This document shows, one piece after another, positions 34,096-44,272 of a stretch of DNA of 64,000 nt (position 1 is its first letter; each line of letters opens with the position of its first letter). The translations under genes were made by a program, and so were the position numbers. The stretch comes from Streptomyces sp. R302. GTDB taxonomy: Bacteria; Actinomycetota; Actinomycetes; Streptomycetales; Streptomycetaceae. The DNA lies in the NCBI RefSeq assembly GCF_012927245.1, contig NZ_JABBGE010000003.1:1-64000 (forward strand), in the 5' to 3' direction. Below the pieces are notes generated by a model. The model saw only the letters and a program-made list of their open reading frames with translations, searched no databases and was not told where the DNA came from.

Positions 34096-35724
34096 GTGAG
34101 AGACCATGCCAGACGCTTCATCACCGTCGGCCTGACACTGCTCCTGGCGTCCGTGGGCTTATCCGCCCCCGCACACGCCAGTCCGACCAGCGGCGACCGG
34201 GTCCTCTACTGGAACCAGGCGCTGATCGACGCCTACGTGACCACGGGCGGCTCCCCGGGGCCCCTGGCCCGTGCCGGGGCCATGATGCACCTGGCCATGT
34301 ACGACGCCGCCAACGCCAGCCGCTGTCACAGCAGCGGCGGTTTCAAGCCGGAGAACTGCATCGGGGCGCTCTACACCCCCGGCATCAGCGTGAAGGCCGG
34401 CGTCGCTCCCGACGTGAACGCGGCCCTGGACCACGCGGCCTACAACGTCCTCGAATCCACCTTCCCCGCGCTCGACTTCACGCCCTACCTCACGGCGGCC
34501 CGCTCGGGCGAGCCGGTCGACGCCACCACCGCGGAGGGCCAGAGCGTCGGCCAGAAGGCCGCCACGGCGATGATCGCCCGCCGCACCGGCGACGGCTCCA
34601 CGGACACCACGCCGTACACCCCCAGCACCGAACCGGGCCAGTGGCGGCCGACGGGCTCCGGTGCGGCGGCGGATCCGAACTGGGGCAAGGTCAAGAAGTT
34701 CGTCGACTACGGCGACTACCCGTGGACGTACTTCAAGACCACGGCGGCCGACCTGCGTCCGCAGGCGCCCGGTGGGATCGCGGCGATGCCCGACATGCTG
34801 AAGAGCCCCGAGTACGCGGCCCAGTTCAAGGAGGTCGCCGAGCTCGGCGCGGCCGACAGCGCGACGCGGACCGCGGACCAGACCGAGATCGCCTGGTTCT
34901 GGGCCAACGACCTGAACGGCACCTACAAGCCGCCGGGCCAGCTCTTCACCCACACCCGGACCGTCTCCGCGCAGCGCGGCCTCGACCAGACCGCCAACCT
35001 GCAGCTCTTCGCGCTGGTCGCGGGCGCGATGGCGGACGCGGGGATCTCCGCCTGGGACATGAAGTACCAGACCGCGATCGACCTGTGGCGGCCCGAGAGC
35101 GCCATCCAGCTGGCCGACTCGGACGGCAACCCGGACACCGCGCAGAACGGCTCCTGGCAGCCGCTCTCGGCCGACACCGACGGGAACCACTTCAGCCCGC
35201 CGTTCCCCGCCTACGTCTCCGGGCACGCGACCTTCGCCGGAGCCTGGGCCGAGTCGATGAAGCAGTTCTTCGGCACCGACGCCATCTCCTTCACCGGCAC
35301 CACCCAGGACCCGCACGCGGTCGGGGTGACCCGCACCTTCCCCAACTTCAGCGCGGCGGCCACCGAGAACGCCCGCAGCCGGGTCTACCTCGGCGTCCAC
35401 TACCAGTGGGACGGCGACCTCGGCGTGGCGACGGGCCGGAAGGCCGCGAGCCAGGTCATCCGCAACGGTTACGGCTGGACGAGCGCCTCCGACATGAATC
35501 CCCGCTACTACGGCCCGAGTCTCTCCACCGTGGGCAAGTCGTGGCTGATCAAGGGCATGGGCGCCACGAGCGCCGGGGCGAACATGTACGGCGGCCCCAG
35601 CGAGAACTGGTACTGGTGTGACGAGTACGGGGCGGAGATGTCCTACCACCAGCACCTCTGGAGCTCCTACGCCTGCGCGAACGGCTACGACGGCCAGTCG
35701 CACATCTACTACATACCGTTCTAG
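34096..35724 (+). CDS. Secreted vanadium-dependent haloperoxidase/PAP2-like protein
   Basis: The 542-residue exported protein has a signal peptide ending near AHA-SPT. It has the vanadate/phosphate-binding set of the haloperoxidase-acid phosphatase superfamily: a Lys...Arg-Pro block (KYQTAIDLWRPESAI), PAYVSGHATFAG and SRVYLGVHYQWD (SR-x5-H-x3-D). In the first block Lys and RP are eight residues apart rather than the classical six. Codon 22 is TTA, the leucine codon that depends on bldA tRNA, so expression may be developmentally restricted. The GTG start has GGAGGGG upstream. Halogenating activity cannot be judged by eye. Confidence 0.85.
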   Translation: MRDHARRFITVGLTLLLASVGLSAPAHASPTSGDRVLYWNQALIDAYVTTGGSPGPLARAGAMMHLAMYDAANASRCHSSGGFKPENCIGALYTPGISVKAGVAPDVNAALDHAAYNVLESTFPALDFTPYLTAARSGEPVDATTAEGQSVGQKAATAMIARRTGDGSTDTTPYTPSTEPGQWRPTGSGAAADPNWGKVKKFVDYGDYPWTYFKTTAADLRPQAPGGIAAMPDMLKSPEYAAQFKEVAELGAADSATRTADQTEIAWFWANDLNGTYKPPGQLFTHTRTVSAQRGLDQTANLQLFALVAGAMADAGISAWDMKYQTAIDLWRPESAIQLADSDGNPDTAQNGSWQPLSADTDGNHFSPPFPAYVSGHATFAGAWAESMKQFFGTDAISFTGTTQDPHAVGVTRTFPNFSAAATENARSRVYLGVHYQWDGDLGVATGRKAASQVIRNGYGWTSASDMNPRYYGPSLSTVGKSWLIKGMGATSAGANMYGGPSENWYWCDEYGAEMSYHQHLWSSYACANGYDGQSHIYYIPF

Positions 35725-35744
35725 CACCGGAAAGGACGCTTCCC

Positions 35745-36227
35745 GTGATCAGAAAGCATCTCCGACGCACCGGCGCGGCCGCCGGCGCGATCGCCGCGCT
35801 CGTCGCCGCCTCCGTCGCGGTCGCCGGCACGAACGCGACGGCGTCGCAGCCCGAACCCAGCGTGCCGGGGGCCCTCCGGGTCTTCGCCGGCCCGTACGAG
35901 CAGGCGCAGTTCTGCGAGAACGGCCCGGTCCCGGTGATCTCCGGCGCGAAGGGCGGCGCGCTCGCCGCCTCGGCGACGGCCTTCGGCAAGGACGCCGGCA
36001 AGAACAGGAGCTACCACGCCCTGAAGGCGACCTTCGAGGTCGCCGAGCCGGACGAGGCCGCGCTCCTCACCAGGACCGAGAAGATCTGGCCGAACGGCAT
36101 GGTCTTCAACCTCGCCCTCGGCGCGGACCAGCTGAAGCCGGGGGAGTACCGGTTCCGCCTGCGCACCCTCGGCGGCAACGAGGCCTCGGCCTGGACCCCG
36201 TGGTGCGCGTTCACGGTCACGAAGTGA
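35745..36227 (+). CDS. Small secreted protein of unknown function
   Basis: The 160-residue product has an N-terminal Sec signal (IRKHLRRTGAAAGAIAALVA) cleaved near TASQPE. The mature domain is about 120 residues with two cysteines (QFCENG and PWCAFTV) that could form a disulfide. It ends with a beta-rich fibronectin-like pattern (GEYRFRLRTLGGNEASAW). It starts with GTG 20 bases after the haloperoxidase-like gene, so the two are probably co-transcribed and may act together outside the cell. I do not recognise the family. Confidence 0.75.
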   Translation: MIRKHLRRTGAAAGAIAALVAASVAVAGTNATASQPEPSVPGALRVFAGPYEQAQFCENGPVPVISGAKGGALAASATAFGKDAGKNRSYHALKATFEVAEPDEAALLTRTEKIWPNGMVFNLALGADQLKPGEYRFRLRTLGGNEASAWTPWCAFTVTK

Positions 36228-36241
36228 CGGTCGTTCCGTAG

Positions 36242-36276
36242 GGGCCGCCTCCCGCCGGCGTGGCGGGAGGCGGCCC
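36242..36276 (+). terminator. Terminator after small secreted protein
   Basis: A perfect 15-bp inverted repeat (GGGCCGCCTCCCGCC, loop GGCGT, GGCGGGAGGCGGCCC) lies 14 bases after the stop. Confidence 0.8.
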
Positions 36277-36331
36277 GTCGGTCGTCCGCACCCTGGCGGA
36301 GATTGACGCGGACCTGTCATCATCCGGTCTC

Positions 36332-37192
36332 ATGGAGCGACGACGCTTTCTCACCGGGGCCCTCGGGGCCGGGGCCGTCCTGCTCGCCGGCGCCCCCGCG
36401 GCACGGGCCGCCGCCGTGGACACGCGCGCGTGGATGGCGGCGCACGGGGACGGCACCGCGCTCGCGCGGCTCACCATCCCCGGGACGCACGACTCCGGGG
36501 CCCGCTTCGGCGGCCCCTGGGCCGAGTGCCAGAACACCACCATCGCGCAGCAGCTCGACAGCGGGGTCCGCTTCCTCGACGTGCGCTGCCGCGTCACCGG
36601 CGGCTCCTTCGCCATCCACCACGGGGCCTCGTACCAGAACATGATGTTCGGCGACGTCCTCATCGCCTGCCGCGACTTCCTCGCCGCCCACCCCTCCGAG
36701 ACCGTGCTCATGCGCGTCAAGCAGGAGTACTCCGAGGAGTCCGACGCCACCTTCCGGGCCGTCTTCGACGACTACCTCGACCGGCGCGGCTGGCGCTCCC
36801 TCTTCCGGATCGGCGACGGGCTGCCGACGCTCGGCGAGGCCCGCGGCCGGGTCGTGCTCCTCGCCGACAACGGCGGACTGCCCGGGCTCCGCTGGGCCGA
36901 CTCCCGCCACTTCGCCGTCCAGGACGACTGGAACGCGCTGCCCGACGCCAAGTACCCCAAGATCCAGGCACACTTCCGCACGGCCGTCGCCCAGCCCGGC
37001 CCGCTGTACGTGAACTTCGTCAGCACCTCCGCCTACCTGCCGCCCCGCTGGAACTCCGACCGCCTCAACCCCTGGGTCCACGGCTTCCTCGACAGCGCGG
37101 AACTGTCCGGGCGCACAGGGCTCGGCATCGTGCCCCTGGACTTCCCCGCCACCCGCGCCGGGCTGGTGGAGGCCCTCCTCCGGCACAACTGA
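36332..37192 (+). CDS. Secreted PI-PLC-type phosphodiesterase
   Basis: The 286-residue protein has a twin-arginine-type signal (MERRRFLTGALGAGAVLLAG, cleavage near ARA-AAV). The phosphatidylinositol phospholipase C X-domain shows its two catalytic histidines in IPGTHDSGA and AIHHGASYQN, plus VLMRVKQEY. It would cleave the head group of phosphatidylinositol or a related lipid outside the cell. The ATG at 36332 gives an exact Tat signal; the frame extends upstream only through the preceding terminator. Confidence 0.9.
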   Translation: MERRRFLTGALGAGAVLLAGAPAARAAAVDTRAWMAAHGDGTALARLTIPGTHDSGARFGGPWAECQNTTIAQQLDSGVRFLDVRCRVTGGSFAIHHGASYQNMMFGDVLIACRDFLAAHPSETVLMRVKQEYSEESDATFRAVFDDYLDRRGWRSLFRIGDGLPTLGEARGRVVLLADNGGLPGLRWADSRHFAVQDDWNALPDAKYPKIQAHFRTAVAQPGPLYVNFVSTSAYLPPRWNSDRLNPWVHGFLDSAELSGRTGLGIVPLDFPATRAGLVEALLRHN

Positions 37193-37243
37193 CCTCACGC
37201 AAACCGCTGGCGCCCCGGCCCGGAGCCGTACGACCATGCCCGC

Positions 37244-37813
37244 ATGGAGACCAGCGACACGGACGTACGGCGGTGGACCGCCTCCACCGTCCACACCGAC
37301 ATGTGGACCGACCCCGACGAGGACCCGCGCGAGGGCGGCGGCACGGCGGTCGTCGACGAGCGCGGCGCCCTCCTCGACGCCCTGCGCCACTTCCGGCTCA
37401 CCCTGGAGCTGAAGTGCGAGGGCCTGGACGCCGAGCAGCTCGCCCTCCGCTCCGTGCCGCCCTCCACCATGTCCCTCCTCGGCCTCATCCGCCACATGGC
37501 CGAGGACGAACGCCACTTCCGCCGCCTCGCCGGCGAGGACTCGCCCCGGATCTACCGCACCCCGGACGACCGCGAGGCCGACTGGACCGGCGCCGTGCCC
37601 GACCCGGCCGTCGTCGAGGAGGCCCGCCGCCGCTGGAAGGAAGAAGCGGAGGCGACCGACCGCTTCGTCGCCGGTTCGCCCGACCTCGGCGCCCCGACCC
37701 CCGACGGCGGACAGCTCCGCGAACTGCTCACCATGCAGATCACCGAGTACGCCCGCCACTGCGGCCACGCGGACCTGCTGCGCGAACGGGTGGACGGGCG
37801 GGTGGGGCAGTAG
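37244..37813 (+). CDS. DinB-family (DUF664) protein
   Basis: The 189-residue four-helix protein of the DinB/DUF664 superfamily shows putative metal-binding histidines in LGLIRHMAEDERHF and in EYARHCGHADLLRE. Many actinobacterial members are thiol-dependent (bacillithiol or mycothiol) transferases, so mycothiol use is possible but unproven here. The ATG lies 51 bases after the PI-PLC gene. The gene converges with the histidine kinase; no strong hairpin separates them. Confidence 0.88.
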   Translation: METSDTDVRRWTASTVHTDMWTDPDEDPREGGGTAVVDERGALLDALRHFRLTLELKCEGLDAEQLALRSVPPSTMSLLGLIRHMAEDERHFRRLAGEDSPRIYRTPDDREADWTGAVPDPAVVEEARRRWKEEAEATDRFVAGSPDLGAPTPDGGQLRELLTMQITEYARHCGHADLLRERVDGRVGQ

Positions 37814-37828
37814 CCGGTCGGTCGCCGG

Positions 37829-39232
37829 TCAGGCCGTGACCTCCGGCGGGGGCGTCGGGGCGCCCGGCAGGCGGAGGGTCGCCACCGTGCCGCCGCCCTC
37901 CGCCGGGGCGAGGGTCACCGTGCCGCCCGTGCGCTTCACCGTGTGGGCGACGATCGAGAGGCCCAGGCCGGAGCCGGGGAGGCTGCGGGCCGACGGGGAG
38001 CGCCAGAAGCGGTCGAAGACGTGCGGGAGCTCGTCGGGGGCGATGCCGGGGCCGTGGTCGCGGACCGTGAGTTCGCCGCGCATCAGGGTCACCTCGATCG
38101 TGCCGCGCGGCGGCGAGAACTTGACCGCGTTGTCGAGGACGTTGACCAGGGCGCGTTCCAGGGCGGCCGGTTCGGCGCGTACGTACCAGGGCGCCAGGTC
38201 CGTCGCGAAGGTCAGCTCCGGGCCGCGCAGGCCGGCGCGGTCGAGGGCCGAGCGCAGCACGTTGTGGAGGGGGACCACCTCCAGGGGGCCGGGCCGGACC
38301 GCGTCCGGGCGGGCCAGTTCCTGGAGGTCGCCGATGAGCGCGGCCAGTTCCGTCATCTGGGCCTTCACCGAGGCCATGAGGGCCCGGCGGTCCTCCGGAG
38401 GGATCGCACGGCCGGTCTCCTCGCTGCGGGCGAGGAGTTCGATGTTGGTGCGGAGCGAGGTGAGGGGGGTGCGGAGTTCGTGGCCGGCGTCGGCGATGAG
38501 GCGGGCCTGCCGGTCCCGTGAGCTGGCGAGCGCCGCCGTCATCTGGTTGAAGGCGCGCGACAGGCGGGCGATCTCGTCCTCGCCGTCGGCCGGGATCCGT
38601 ACCGTCAGGTCCTCCGTCGCCGCCACGTGCTCCACCGCCCCCGTCAGCCGGTTCACCGGCTCCAGGCCGGTCCTCGCCACCCACAGGCCGGCCGCGCCCG
38701 CGCCCACGACGCCGATGCCGGAGACCATGAGCAGCACCCAGCCCAGCGTGGAGAGCGAGTTGTCGATCTCGGCGAGCGGGCGCGCCACCGACACCGCGAG
38801 CGCGGTGGGCCCGGGCCGGGGGTAGGTGTAGACGCGCATCTCGCGTCCGTCGGCGTCCTTCACCGTGTGCAGGACGTCCGTGAGCGTGCCGCGGGCCACC
38901 GCCAGGTCGCTCGGTCCGGCCGGGATGGCCGCCTTGCCGGACGTGCAGACACCGCCGGACGCGTCGACGAGCTGGATGGTGTACCCGCCGACCGGCGGCA
39001 GCTCCTCGCCGCGCCGGCACAGCGCGAGGAGCTGCTGGACCGCCCCCGGATCGAGCCGCGTGTTCCGCAGCGCCGAGTCCATCTCGCCCTCCAGCTGCGC
39101 CCGGGTGACGAACCAGCAGGCCGCGGAGACGGCGGCGACGGCGACGGCCACGGCGAAGGCGGTGAGCAGGGCGAGGCGCGAGCGGAGCGGCCGGGACCGG
39201 AACCAGGCCAGGGGGGTGCGGGGCCGGGTCAC
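37829..39232 (-). CDS. Sensor histidine kinase of HtrA-linked system
   Basis: The 467-residue kinase has a transmembrane helix near residue 20, an extracytoplasmic sensor domain (about 45-165) with two Cys ([20 protein letters not shown]), a second helix at about 170-190, HAMP, HisKA with [20 protein letters not shown], and HATPase_c ([33 protein letters not shown]). It starts with GTG overlapping the regulator stop by four bases. The operon protease-regulator-kinase suggests an envelope-stress system. Confidence 0.93.
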   Translation of the reverse strand: MTRPRTPLAWFRSRPLRSRLALLTAFAVAVAVAAVSAACWFVTRAQLEGEMDSALRNTRLDPGAVQQLLALCRRGEELPPVGGYTIQLVDASGGVCTSGKAAIPAGPSDLAVARGTLTDVLHTVKDADGREMRVYTYPRPGPTALAVSVARPLAEIDNSLSTLGWVLLMVSGIGVVGAGAAGLWVARTGLEPVNRLTGAVEHVAATEDLTVRIPADGEDEIARLSRAFNQMTAALASSRDRQARLIADAGHELRTPLTSLRTNIELLARSEETGRAIPPEDRRALMASVKAQMTELAALIGDLQELARPDAVRPGPLEVVPLHNVLRSALDRAGLRGPELTFATDLAPWYVRAEPAALERALVNVLDNAVKFSPPRGTIEVTLMRGELTVRDHGPGIAPDELPHVFDRFWRSPSARSLPGSGLGLSIVAHTVKRTGGTVTLAPAEGGGTVATLRLPGAPTPPPEVTA

Positions 39233-39963
39233 TCGCCGCCGCCTCCGGTGCGGAGTACGTATCCGACGCCGCGCACGGTGTGGACGAGGCGCGGTTCGCC
39301 GCCCGCCTCCGTCTTGCGCCGCAGGTACATCACGTACACGTCCAGGGAGTTGGAGCTGGGTTCGAAGTCGAAGCCCCAGACGGCCTTGAGGATCTGCTCG
39401 CGGGTGAGGACCTGGCGGGGGTGGGCCAGGAACATCTCCAGGAGGGTGTACTCGGTGCGGGTCAGTTCGACGGGCCGGCCGCCGCGGGTGACCTCGCGGG
39501 TCGCCAGGTCCATCCGCAGGTCCTCGAAGGACAGGACGTCCTCCGGCTCGGCGGCGGGCCCGGCCGGGGCGGCGTACGAGCTGCGGCGCAGCAGGGCGCG
39601 GATGCGGGCGAAGAGCTCGTCGAGCTCGAAGGGCTTCACGAGGTAGTCGTCGGCGCCGGCGTCGAGGCCGGTGACGCGGTCGCCGACGGTGTCGCGGGCG
39701 GTCAGCATGAGGATCGGCACGGTCGAGCCGGCGGCCCGGATCCGGCGGGCCGCCGTCAGCCCGTCCATGCGGGGCATCTGCACGTCGAGGACGACGAGAT
39801 CGGGGGCGTACGGCTCCATGGCGGCGAGCGCGTCGACCCCGTCGACGGCCTCCCGCGTCGCGTACCCCTCGAAGGCGAGGGAGCGGCGCAGGGCCTCCCG
39901 CACGGCGGGTTCGTCGTCGACGATGAGGATGCGTTCGGTTTCGTTCGGCTGCCCGCTGCTCAT
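39229..39963 (-). CDS. OmpR-family response regulator of HtrA-linked system
   Basis: The 244-residue regulator has a receiver domain ([14 protein letters not shown], phospho-Asp in [13 protein letters not shown], Lys in [13 protein letters not shown]) and a winged helix of OmpR type ([41 protein letters not shown]). The ATG is at 39963; upstream frame sequence belongs to the protease. It is 20 bases after the HtrA-like gene and overlaps the kinase, so the three form one operon. It probably controls the protease gene. Confidence 0.94.
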   Translation of the reverse strand: MSSGQPNETERILIVDDEPAVREALRRSLAFEGYATREAVDGVDALAAMEPYAPDLVVLDVQMPRMDGLTAARRIRAAGSTVPILMLTARDTVGDRVTGLDAGADDYLVKPFELDELFARIRALLRRSSYAAPAGPAAEPEDVLSFEDLRMDLATREVTRGGRPVELTRTEYTLLEMFLAHPRQVLTREQILKAVWGFDFEPSSNSLDVYVMYLRRKTEAGGEPRLVHTVRGVGYVLRTGGGGE

Positions 39964-39983
39964 GGGTTCAGCGTCCCACGCGT

Positions 39984-41078
39984 TCAGCTCTGGCCGCCGC
40001 CGGAGCGGAGGGCGTCGAGGTCGGCCTTCAGGGTGTTCACCGGGATGGCGAATCCGAGGCCGACGCTGCCGGCGGTGGAACCGCTCGAAGAACTGGGCGA
40101 ATACATGGCCGAATTGATCCCGATGATCTCGCCGTTCATATTGATCAGCGCGCCGCCGGAATTCCCGGGGTTGAGGGAGGCGTCGGTCTGGAGCGCCTTG
40201 TAGGTGGTCTTCGAGGAGCCGGTGTCGCCGTTGAACTGCTGTCCGCCGAACTCGAACGGCCAGCCCTGTCGCGGGTCCCACCGCTGCCGGCCCTGGCCCT
40301 GGTCGCCGTCGGCGCCCTCGGAGTCCTTCGCCACCGTGACGTCGCGGTCGAGGGCGGAGACGATGCCGCTGGTGACGGTGCCGGTGAGGCCCTCGGGGGA
40401 GCCGATGGCGACGACCTCCTCGCCGACCTTCACCTTGGACAAGTCGCCGAGGGTGGCGGCCTTCAGGCCGGACGCGCCCTTGAGCTTGATGAGGGCGAGG
40501 TCCTTGTCGGGGTCCTTGCCGACGACCTCGGCCGCGTACGTCTTGCCGTCGCTGGTGCGCACGGTGATCTCGGAGGCGCCGGAGATCACGTGGTTGTTGG
40601 TGACGATCTCGCCGTCGCCGGTGATGATCACGCCGGAGCCGGTCGACCTGCCGGAGGCGGAGCTCGCGGAGATCTCCACGATGGAGGGGGAGACGGCCTC
40701 GGCGACCCCGGCGACCGTGCCGGTGCTGTCCGCCGAGACGTTGGTGCCGCTCACCACGGGGGAGGAGGCGGTGACGGGCGCGTCCTGCGCGGTGAGCTGC
40801 TGGACGAGGGTGGCGGTGCCGCCGCCGATCGCCGCCGCGGCGATCGCCACGGCCGCCATCAGGCCGACGCCGCGCTTGGCGCGCCGCCGGGAGACGGGGG
40901 CGCCGGCGGGCACCGGGCCGGCCGCCGCGTACGCGGGCCCGGCCGGGGGAGGGGTGGGGCCGCCGCCGGACCCGGACGGCCACACGGTGGTGCCCGGCTC
41001 GGTGGTGATCGGCCGCGTCGGCTCATACGGGGGGCGCGGCGGGTGGTACGGCTGCTGGGGCTGCGTGTGGTCCGTCAT
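39984..41078 (-). CDS. Membrane-anchored HtrA/DegP-like serine protease without PDZ
   Basis: The 364-residue protein has a Pro/Tyr/Gly-rich cytoplasmic N-terminus of about 65 residues and one transmembrane helix ([20 protein letters not shown]). The trypsin-like domain shows the triad in [16 protein letters not shown] and [11 protein letters not shown]. The protein ends right after the protease fold, with no PDZ domain, as in a subset of Streptomyces HtrA-like proteins. A Gln/Gly/Arg insertion (about 277-300) lies between Asp and Ser. It is the first gene of an operon with a two-component system and probably degrades damaged surface proteins. Confidence 0.92.
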   Translation of the reverse strand: MTDHTQPQQPYHPPRPPYEPTRPITTEPGTTVWPSGSGGGPTPPPAGPAYAAAGPVPAGAPVSRRRAKRGVGLMAAVAIAAAAIGGGTATLVQQLTAQDAPVTASSPVVSGTNVSADSTGTVAGVAEAVSPSIVEISASSASGRSTGSGVIITGDGEIVTNNHVISGASEITVRTSDGKTYAAEVVGKDPDKDLALIKLKGASGLKAATLGDLSKVKVGEEVVAIGSPEGLTGTVTSGIVSALDRDVTVAKDSEGADGDQGQGRQRWDPRQGWPFEFGGQQFNGDTGSSKTTYKALQTDASLNPGNSGGALINMNGEIIGINSAMYSPSSSSGSTAGSVGLGFAIPVNTLKADLDALRSGGGQS

Positions 41079-41183
41079 GGCAATGACTCTCGGCCCGCGA
41101 GATGAGAGCCGTCTGAGGACCGGCTGAGAAGCCCGACAGAACCCTGTATGCCCGAAATAAAGCCGGGTGGTCCTGGGGTGGTG

Positions 41184-42206
41184 TCAGTGGCAGCCGCAGG
41201 AGCGGCGGACCACCAGGGCCGAGGGGAACTGCTTGACGCGGTCGCGGCGGGAGCCGTTGACGCGGACGGAGTCGTCGAGGACGAGGTCGACCGCGGCGCG
41301 GGCCATGGCCGGGCGGTCGGAGAAGACGGTGGTCAGCGGCGGATCGGTGAGCGCCGCCTCCTTCACGTCGTCGAAGCCCGCCACCGCCAGCTCGGCCGGC
41401 ACGTCGATGCGGAGCTCGCGGGCGGCGCGCAGCACGCCGAAGGCCTGGTCGTCGGTGGAGCAGAAGATGGCCGGCGGGCGGTCCGGTCCCGCGAGGAGCT
41501 TCAGGGCCACCTGGTAGGCGTCGTAACGGTTGTACGGGGCCTCGAAGAGCCGGCCCTCGGTCTCGCGGCCGGCCTCCCGCATGGCGCGCCGCCAGCCCTC
41601 GACGTGGTCGGCGACCGGGTCGCCGACGGCCGGGGTGTTGGGGACGCCGCCGAGGCACGCCACGTACGGGTGGCCGTGCTCCAGGAGGTGCCGGGTGGCG
41701 AGCTGCGCGCCGCCGATGTCGTCGGTGACGACGGCGACGTCGTCGATCGCCTCGGGCCGCTCGTGCAGCAGCACCACGCGCGCGTCCCAGGCCTCGATCT
41801 CGCTCGCGGCCTGCTCGCTCATGCCCTGGCTGACGAGGATGAGCCCGGAGACCCGCATGCCGAGGAAGGCCCGCAGGTAGTGGATCTCGCGCTCGGTGCG
41901 GTAGTCGGAGTTGCCGACCAGGACCATTTTTCCGCGCTCGGCGGCGGCCTGCTCGACCGCGTGCGCCATCTCCGCGAAGAAGGGCTGGCGCGCGTCCGGG
42001 ACGATCATGCCTATGAGGTCGGTGCGGCGCGACGCCATCGCCTGGGCCACCCGGTCGGGCCGGTAGCCCAGCTCCTTGATGGCGGCGAGGACACGCTCGC
42101 GCGTGGCCGGGGCGACCGGCCGGGGTCCGTTGTTGATGACGTAGCTCACGACCGCGGTCGAAGTACCCGCCAGTCGCGCTACGTCATCCCGCGTCACCTT
42201 GGCCAC
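41184..42206 (-). CDS. LacI-family transcriptional regulator
   Basis: The 340-residue regulator has an N-terminal LacI helix-turn-helix ([20 protein letters not shown]) with hinge helix, and a periplasmic-binding-type effector domain ([40 protein letters not shown]). The C-terminus ends SCGCH. The GTG start has TAGACT at 42214-42219, seven bases upstream, and no ribosome site, so it is probably leaderless. No sugar transporter gene is adjacent, so its effector and regulon are unknown. Confidence 0.9.
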   Translation of the reverse strand: MAKVTRDDVARLAGTSTAVVSYVINNGPRPVAPATRERVLAAIKELGYRPDRVAQAMASRRTDLIGMIVPDARQPFFAEMAHAVEQAAAERGKMVLVGNSDYRTEREIHYLRAFLGMRVSGLILVSQGMSEQAASEIEAWDARVVLLHERPEAIDDVAVVTDDIGGAQLATRHLLEHGHPYVACLGGVPNTPAVGDPVADHVEGWRRAMREAGRETEGRLFEAPYNRYDAYQVALKLLAGPDRPPAIFCSTDDQAFGVLRAARELRIDVPAELAVAGFDDVKEAALTDPPLTTVFSDRPAMARAAVDLVLDDSVRVNGSRRDRVKQFPSALVVRRSCGCH

Positions 42207-42278
42207 GCGCGGAAGTCTACGCGGGGTGACCTACCTACCGGCAGGTCGCGTTGTGGCGTACGCCACGTTACCGTCCCT

Positions 42279-43142
42279 CTAACGAGTGGTGTCGATCGTG
42301 GCGCCCTTGACTCCGGCCTCCGCGCCGGCCTCCGTACGAGCCCCGGTACGGGCCTCATCCCGGGCGCCCTGCCCCGGTTCCGACCGCTTCGTCCCGCCGG
42401 ATTCCCGGCCCGCGGCCCCCGCCCCGCCCTTCGCCTCCTTGGCGCGCGCCTCCTCGGCGGCCCGCTCCACCTTCTCCGGCGTCACGAAGCGGTATCCCAC
42501 ATTGCGGACCGTGCCGATCAGCGACTCGTGCTCGGGGCCGAGCTTCGCGCGCAGCCGCCGCACGTGGACGTCGACCGTACGGGTGCCGCCGAAGTAGTCG
42601 TACCCCCACACCTCCTGCAGCAGCTGCGCCCGCGTGAACACCCGGCCCGGGTGCTGCGCCAGGTACTTCAGCAGCTCGAACTCCTTGAAGGTGAGGTCCA
42701 GGACCCGGCCCTTCAGCTTCGCGCTGTACGTGGCCTCGTCCACCGACAGGTCGCCGTTGCGGATCTCCATCGGGGAGTCGTCCGCGACGATCTGCTGACG
42801 GCCGAGCGCGAGCCGCAGCCGCGCCTCGACCTCGGCGGGACCCGCCGTGTCGAGCAGCACGTCGTCGATGCCCCAGTCGGCCGTGACCGCCGCCAGGCCG
42901 CCCTCCGTGACCACCAGGACCAGCGGGCAGCCGGGGCCGGTGGAGCGCAGCAGCTGGCAGAGCGAACGGACCTGCGGCAGATCGCGCCGCCCGTCGACGA
43001 GGATCACGTCGGCGCCGGGGGTGTCCACGAGCGCCGGGCCCTCGGCGGGGGCCACCCGTACGTTGTGCAGCAGCAGGCCGAGTGCGGGCAGCACCTCGGT
43101 CGACGGCTGGAGGGCGTTCGTGAGGAGCAGCAGAGAACTCAT
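42279..43142 (-). CDS. glnR: GlnR, orphan OmpR-type nitrogen regulator
   Basis: The 287-residue protein has an atypical receiver domain: Asp50 is present ([10 protein letters not shown]) but the acidic pair and the catalytic Lys region of ordinary receivers are not evident, as known for GlnR. The OmpR winged helix follows ([40 protein letters not shown]). The C-terminal tail of about 50 residues is rich in Ala, Gly, Arg and Glu. No kinase is adjacent. GlnR activates ammonium assimilation genes in Streptomyces. Identity rests on the receiver features and remembered gene order near glnR. Confidence 0.9.
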   Translation of the reverse strand: MSSLLLLTNALQPSTEVLPALGLLLHNVRVAPAEGPALVDTPGADVILVDGRRDLPQVRSLCQLLRSTGPGCPLVLVVTEGGLAAVTADWGIDDVLLDTAGPAEVEARLRLALGRQQIVADDSPMEIRNGDLSVDEATYSAKLKGRVLDLTFKEFELLKYLAQHPGRVFTRAQLLQEVWGYDYFGGTRTVDVHVRRLRAKLGPEHESLIGTVRNVGYRFVTPEKVERAAEEARAKEAKGGAGAAGRESGGTKRSEPGQGARDEARTGARTEAGAEAGVKGATIDTTR

Positions 43143-43244
43143 CGGGCCTCTCCCCCTGCCAGGGTCGGCCGGCTCGTCGGTCGGTCGTGCTTCGTACGCT
43201 CGTCCATGACGTCGGTTCCTCCTCGGTCCCTGCGAGGACATCTG

Positions 43245-43271
43245 CGGTACTGCCGGTACTGCCGGTACTGC
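43245..43271. repeat. Three exact copies of a 9-base repeat in glnR upstream region
   Basis: CGGTACTGC occurs three times head to tail at 43245, 43254 and 43263, about 105 bases upstream of the glnR start and 120 bases before the divergent hydrolase gene. It may be a regulator-binding array or a slippage-prone repeat. Confidence 0.8.
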
Positions 43272-43393
43272 GGTCTCACGTGCTGCTCCCGCGCCCCGAG
43301 AGCTTTTGTTCATCCGTCCGTAACAACGGCCGGAAAACGCAAAAGGACCCGGTGGCGGCGTCGCCCGGATCCCTGCCTAGGAGAATAGCCCAC

Positions 43394-44227
43394 ATGAGTT
43401 CCGAGGTAGAGGGTCGATTTCACATGGCGGATGTTTCCTCGCTCACTTCCGGACCTCGCCGCGCAATCTTGCGCACCGACGACGGTGTCCGGATCGAGGC
43501 GGTTTACGAACCCTTCCCGGCCAGTGTCTCCGACACCGCGGTCTCCGACACCGCCGTCGTCGTCGCGCACGGTTTCACCGGCGCGGCCGACCGCCCCGCC
43601 GTCCGGCGCGCCGCCGAGGCCCTCGGCCGGCACGCGGCGGCCGTCGTCACCTTCTCCTTCCGCGGCCACGGCCGCTCCGGCGGCCTCTCCACCCTCGGCG
43701 ACCGCGAGGTCCTCGACCTCGCCGCCGCCGTCCGCTGGGCCCGCGACCTCGGCCACGCGCGCGTGGCGACCGTCGGCTTCTCCATGGGCGGCTCCGTCGT
43801 CCTCCGCCAGGCCGCCCTCGACCGCTCCACCGCCGCCGGGCCCGACGCGGTCGCCGCCGTCTCCGCCCCCGCCCGCTGGTACTACCGGGGTACGGCCCCG
43901 ATGCGCCGCCTCCACTGGATGGTCACCCGCCCGGTCGGCCGGCTCGTCGGCCGGTACGGGCTCCGCACCCGCGTCGACGCCCGCCCCTGGGACCCCGTCC
44001 CGCTGCCGCCCTTCGAGGCCGTCCCCCTGATCGCCCCCGCCCCGCTGCTCCTCGTCCACGGCGACCGGGACCCCTACTTCCCGCTCGACCACCCGCGGAT
44101 GCTCGCCGCGGCCGCCCCCGGCGGCGCCCCGGTCGAACTGTGGCTGGAGCCGGGCATGGGCCACGCCGAGAACGCGGCCGGCGAGGAGCTCCTCGACCGG
44201 CTCGGCGCCTGGCTCGTCCGCCGATAG
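43394..44227 (+). CDS. Alpha/beta hydrolase
   Basis: The 277-residue hydrolase shows the triad of the alpha/beta fold: nucleophile Ser in VATVGFSMGGSVVL, Asp in LLVHGDRDPYFP and His in PGMGHAEN. The oxyanion-side motif is VVVAHGFTG. The ATG at 43394 is chosen for AGGAGA nine bases upstream; the open frame runs further up but crosses the 9-base repeat array. A short tandem duplication SVSDTAVSDTAV is visible near residue 40. The substrate is not predictable. Confidence 0.87.
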   Translation: MSSEVEGRFHMADVSSLTSGPRRAILRTDDGVRIEAVYEPFPASVSDTAVSDTAVVVAHGFTGAADRPAVRRAAEALGRHAAAVVTFSFRGHGRSGGLSTLGDREVLDLAAAVRWARDLGHARVATVGFSMGGSVVLRQAALDRSTAAGPDAVAAVSAPARWYYRGTAPMRRLHWMVTRPVGRLVGRYGLRTRVDARPWDPVPLPPFEAVPLIAPAPLLLVHGDRDPYFPLDHPRMLAAAAPGGAPVELWLEPGMGHAENAAGEELLDRLGAWLVRR

Positions 44228-44272
44228 CCCATCATGGGGAGCGGCGCGCACACGAACGAAGGGAGCGCCGCT

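Noticed and set aside
43187-43393. Upstream extension of the alpha/beta hydrolase by 69 codons
   Set aside because: It reads through the glnR promoter repeat array; the ATG at 43394 has AGGAGA.
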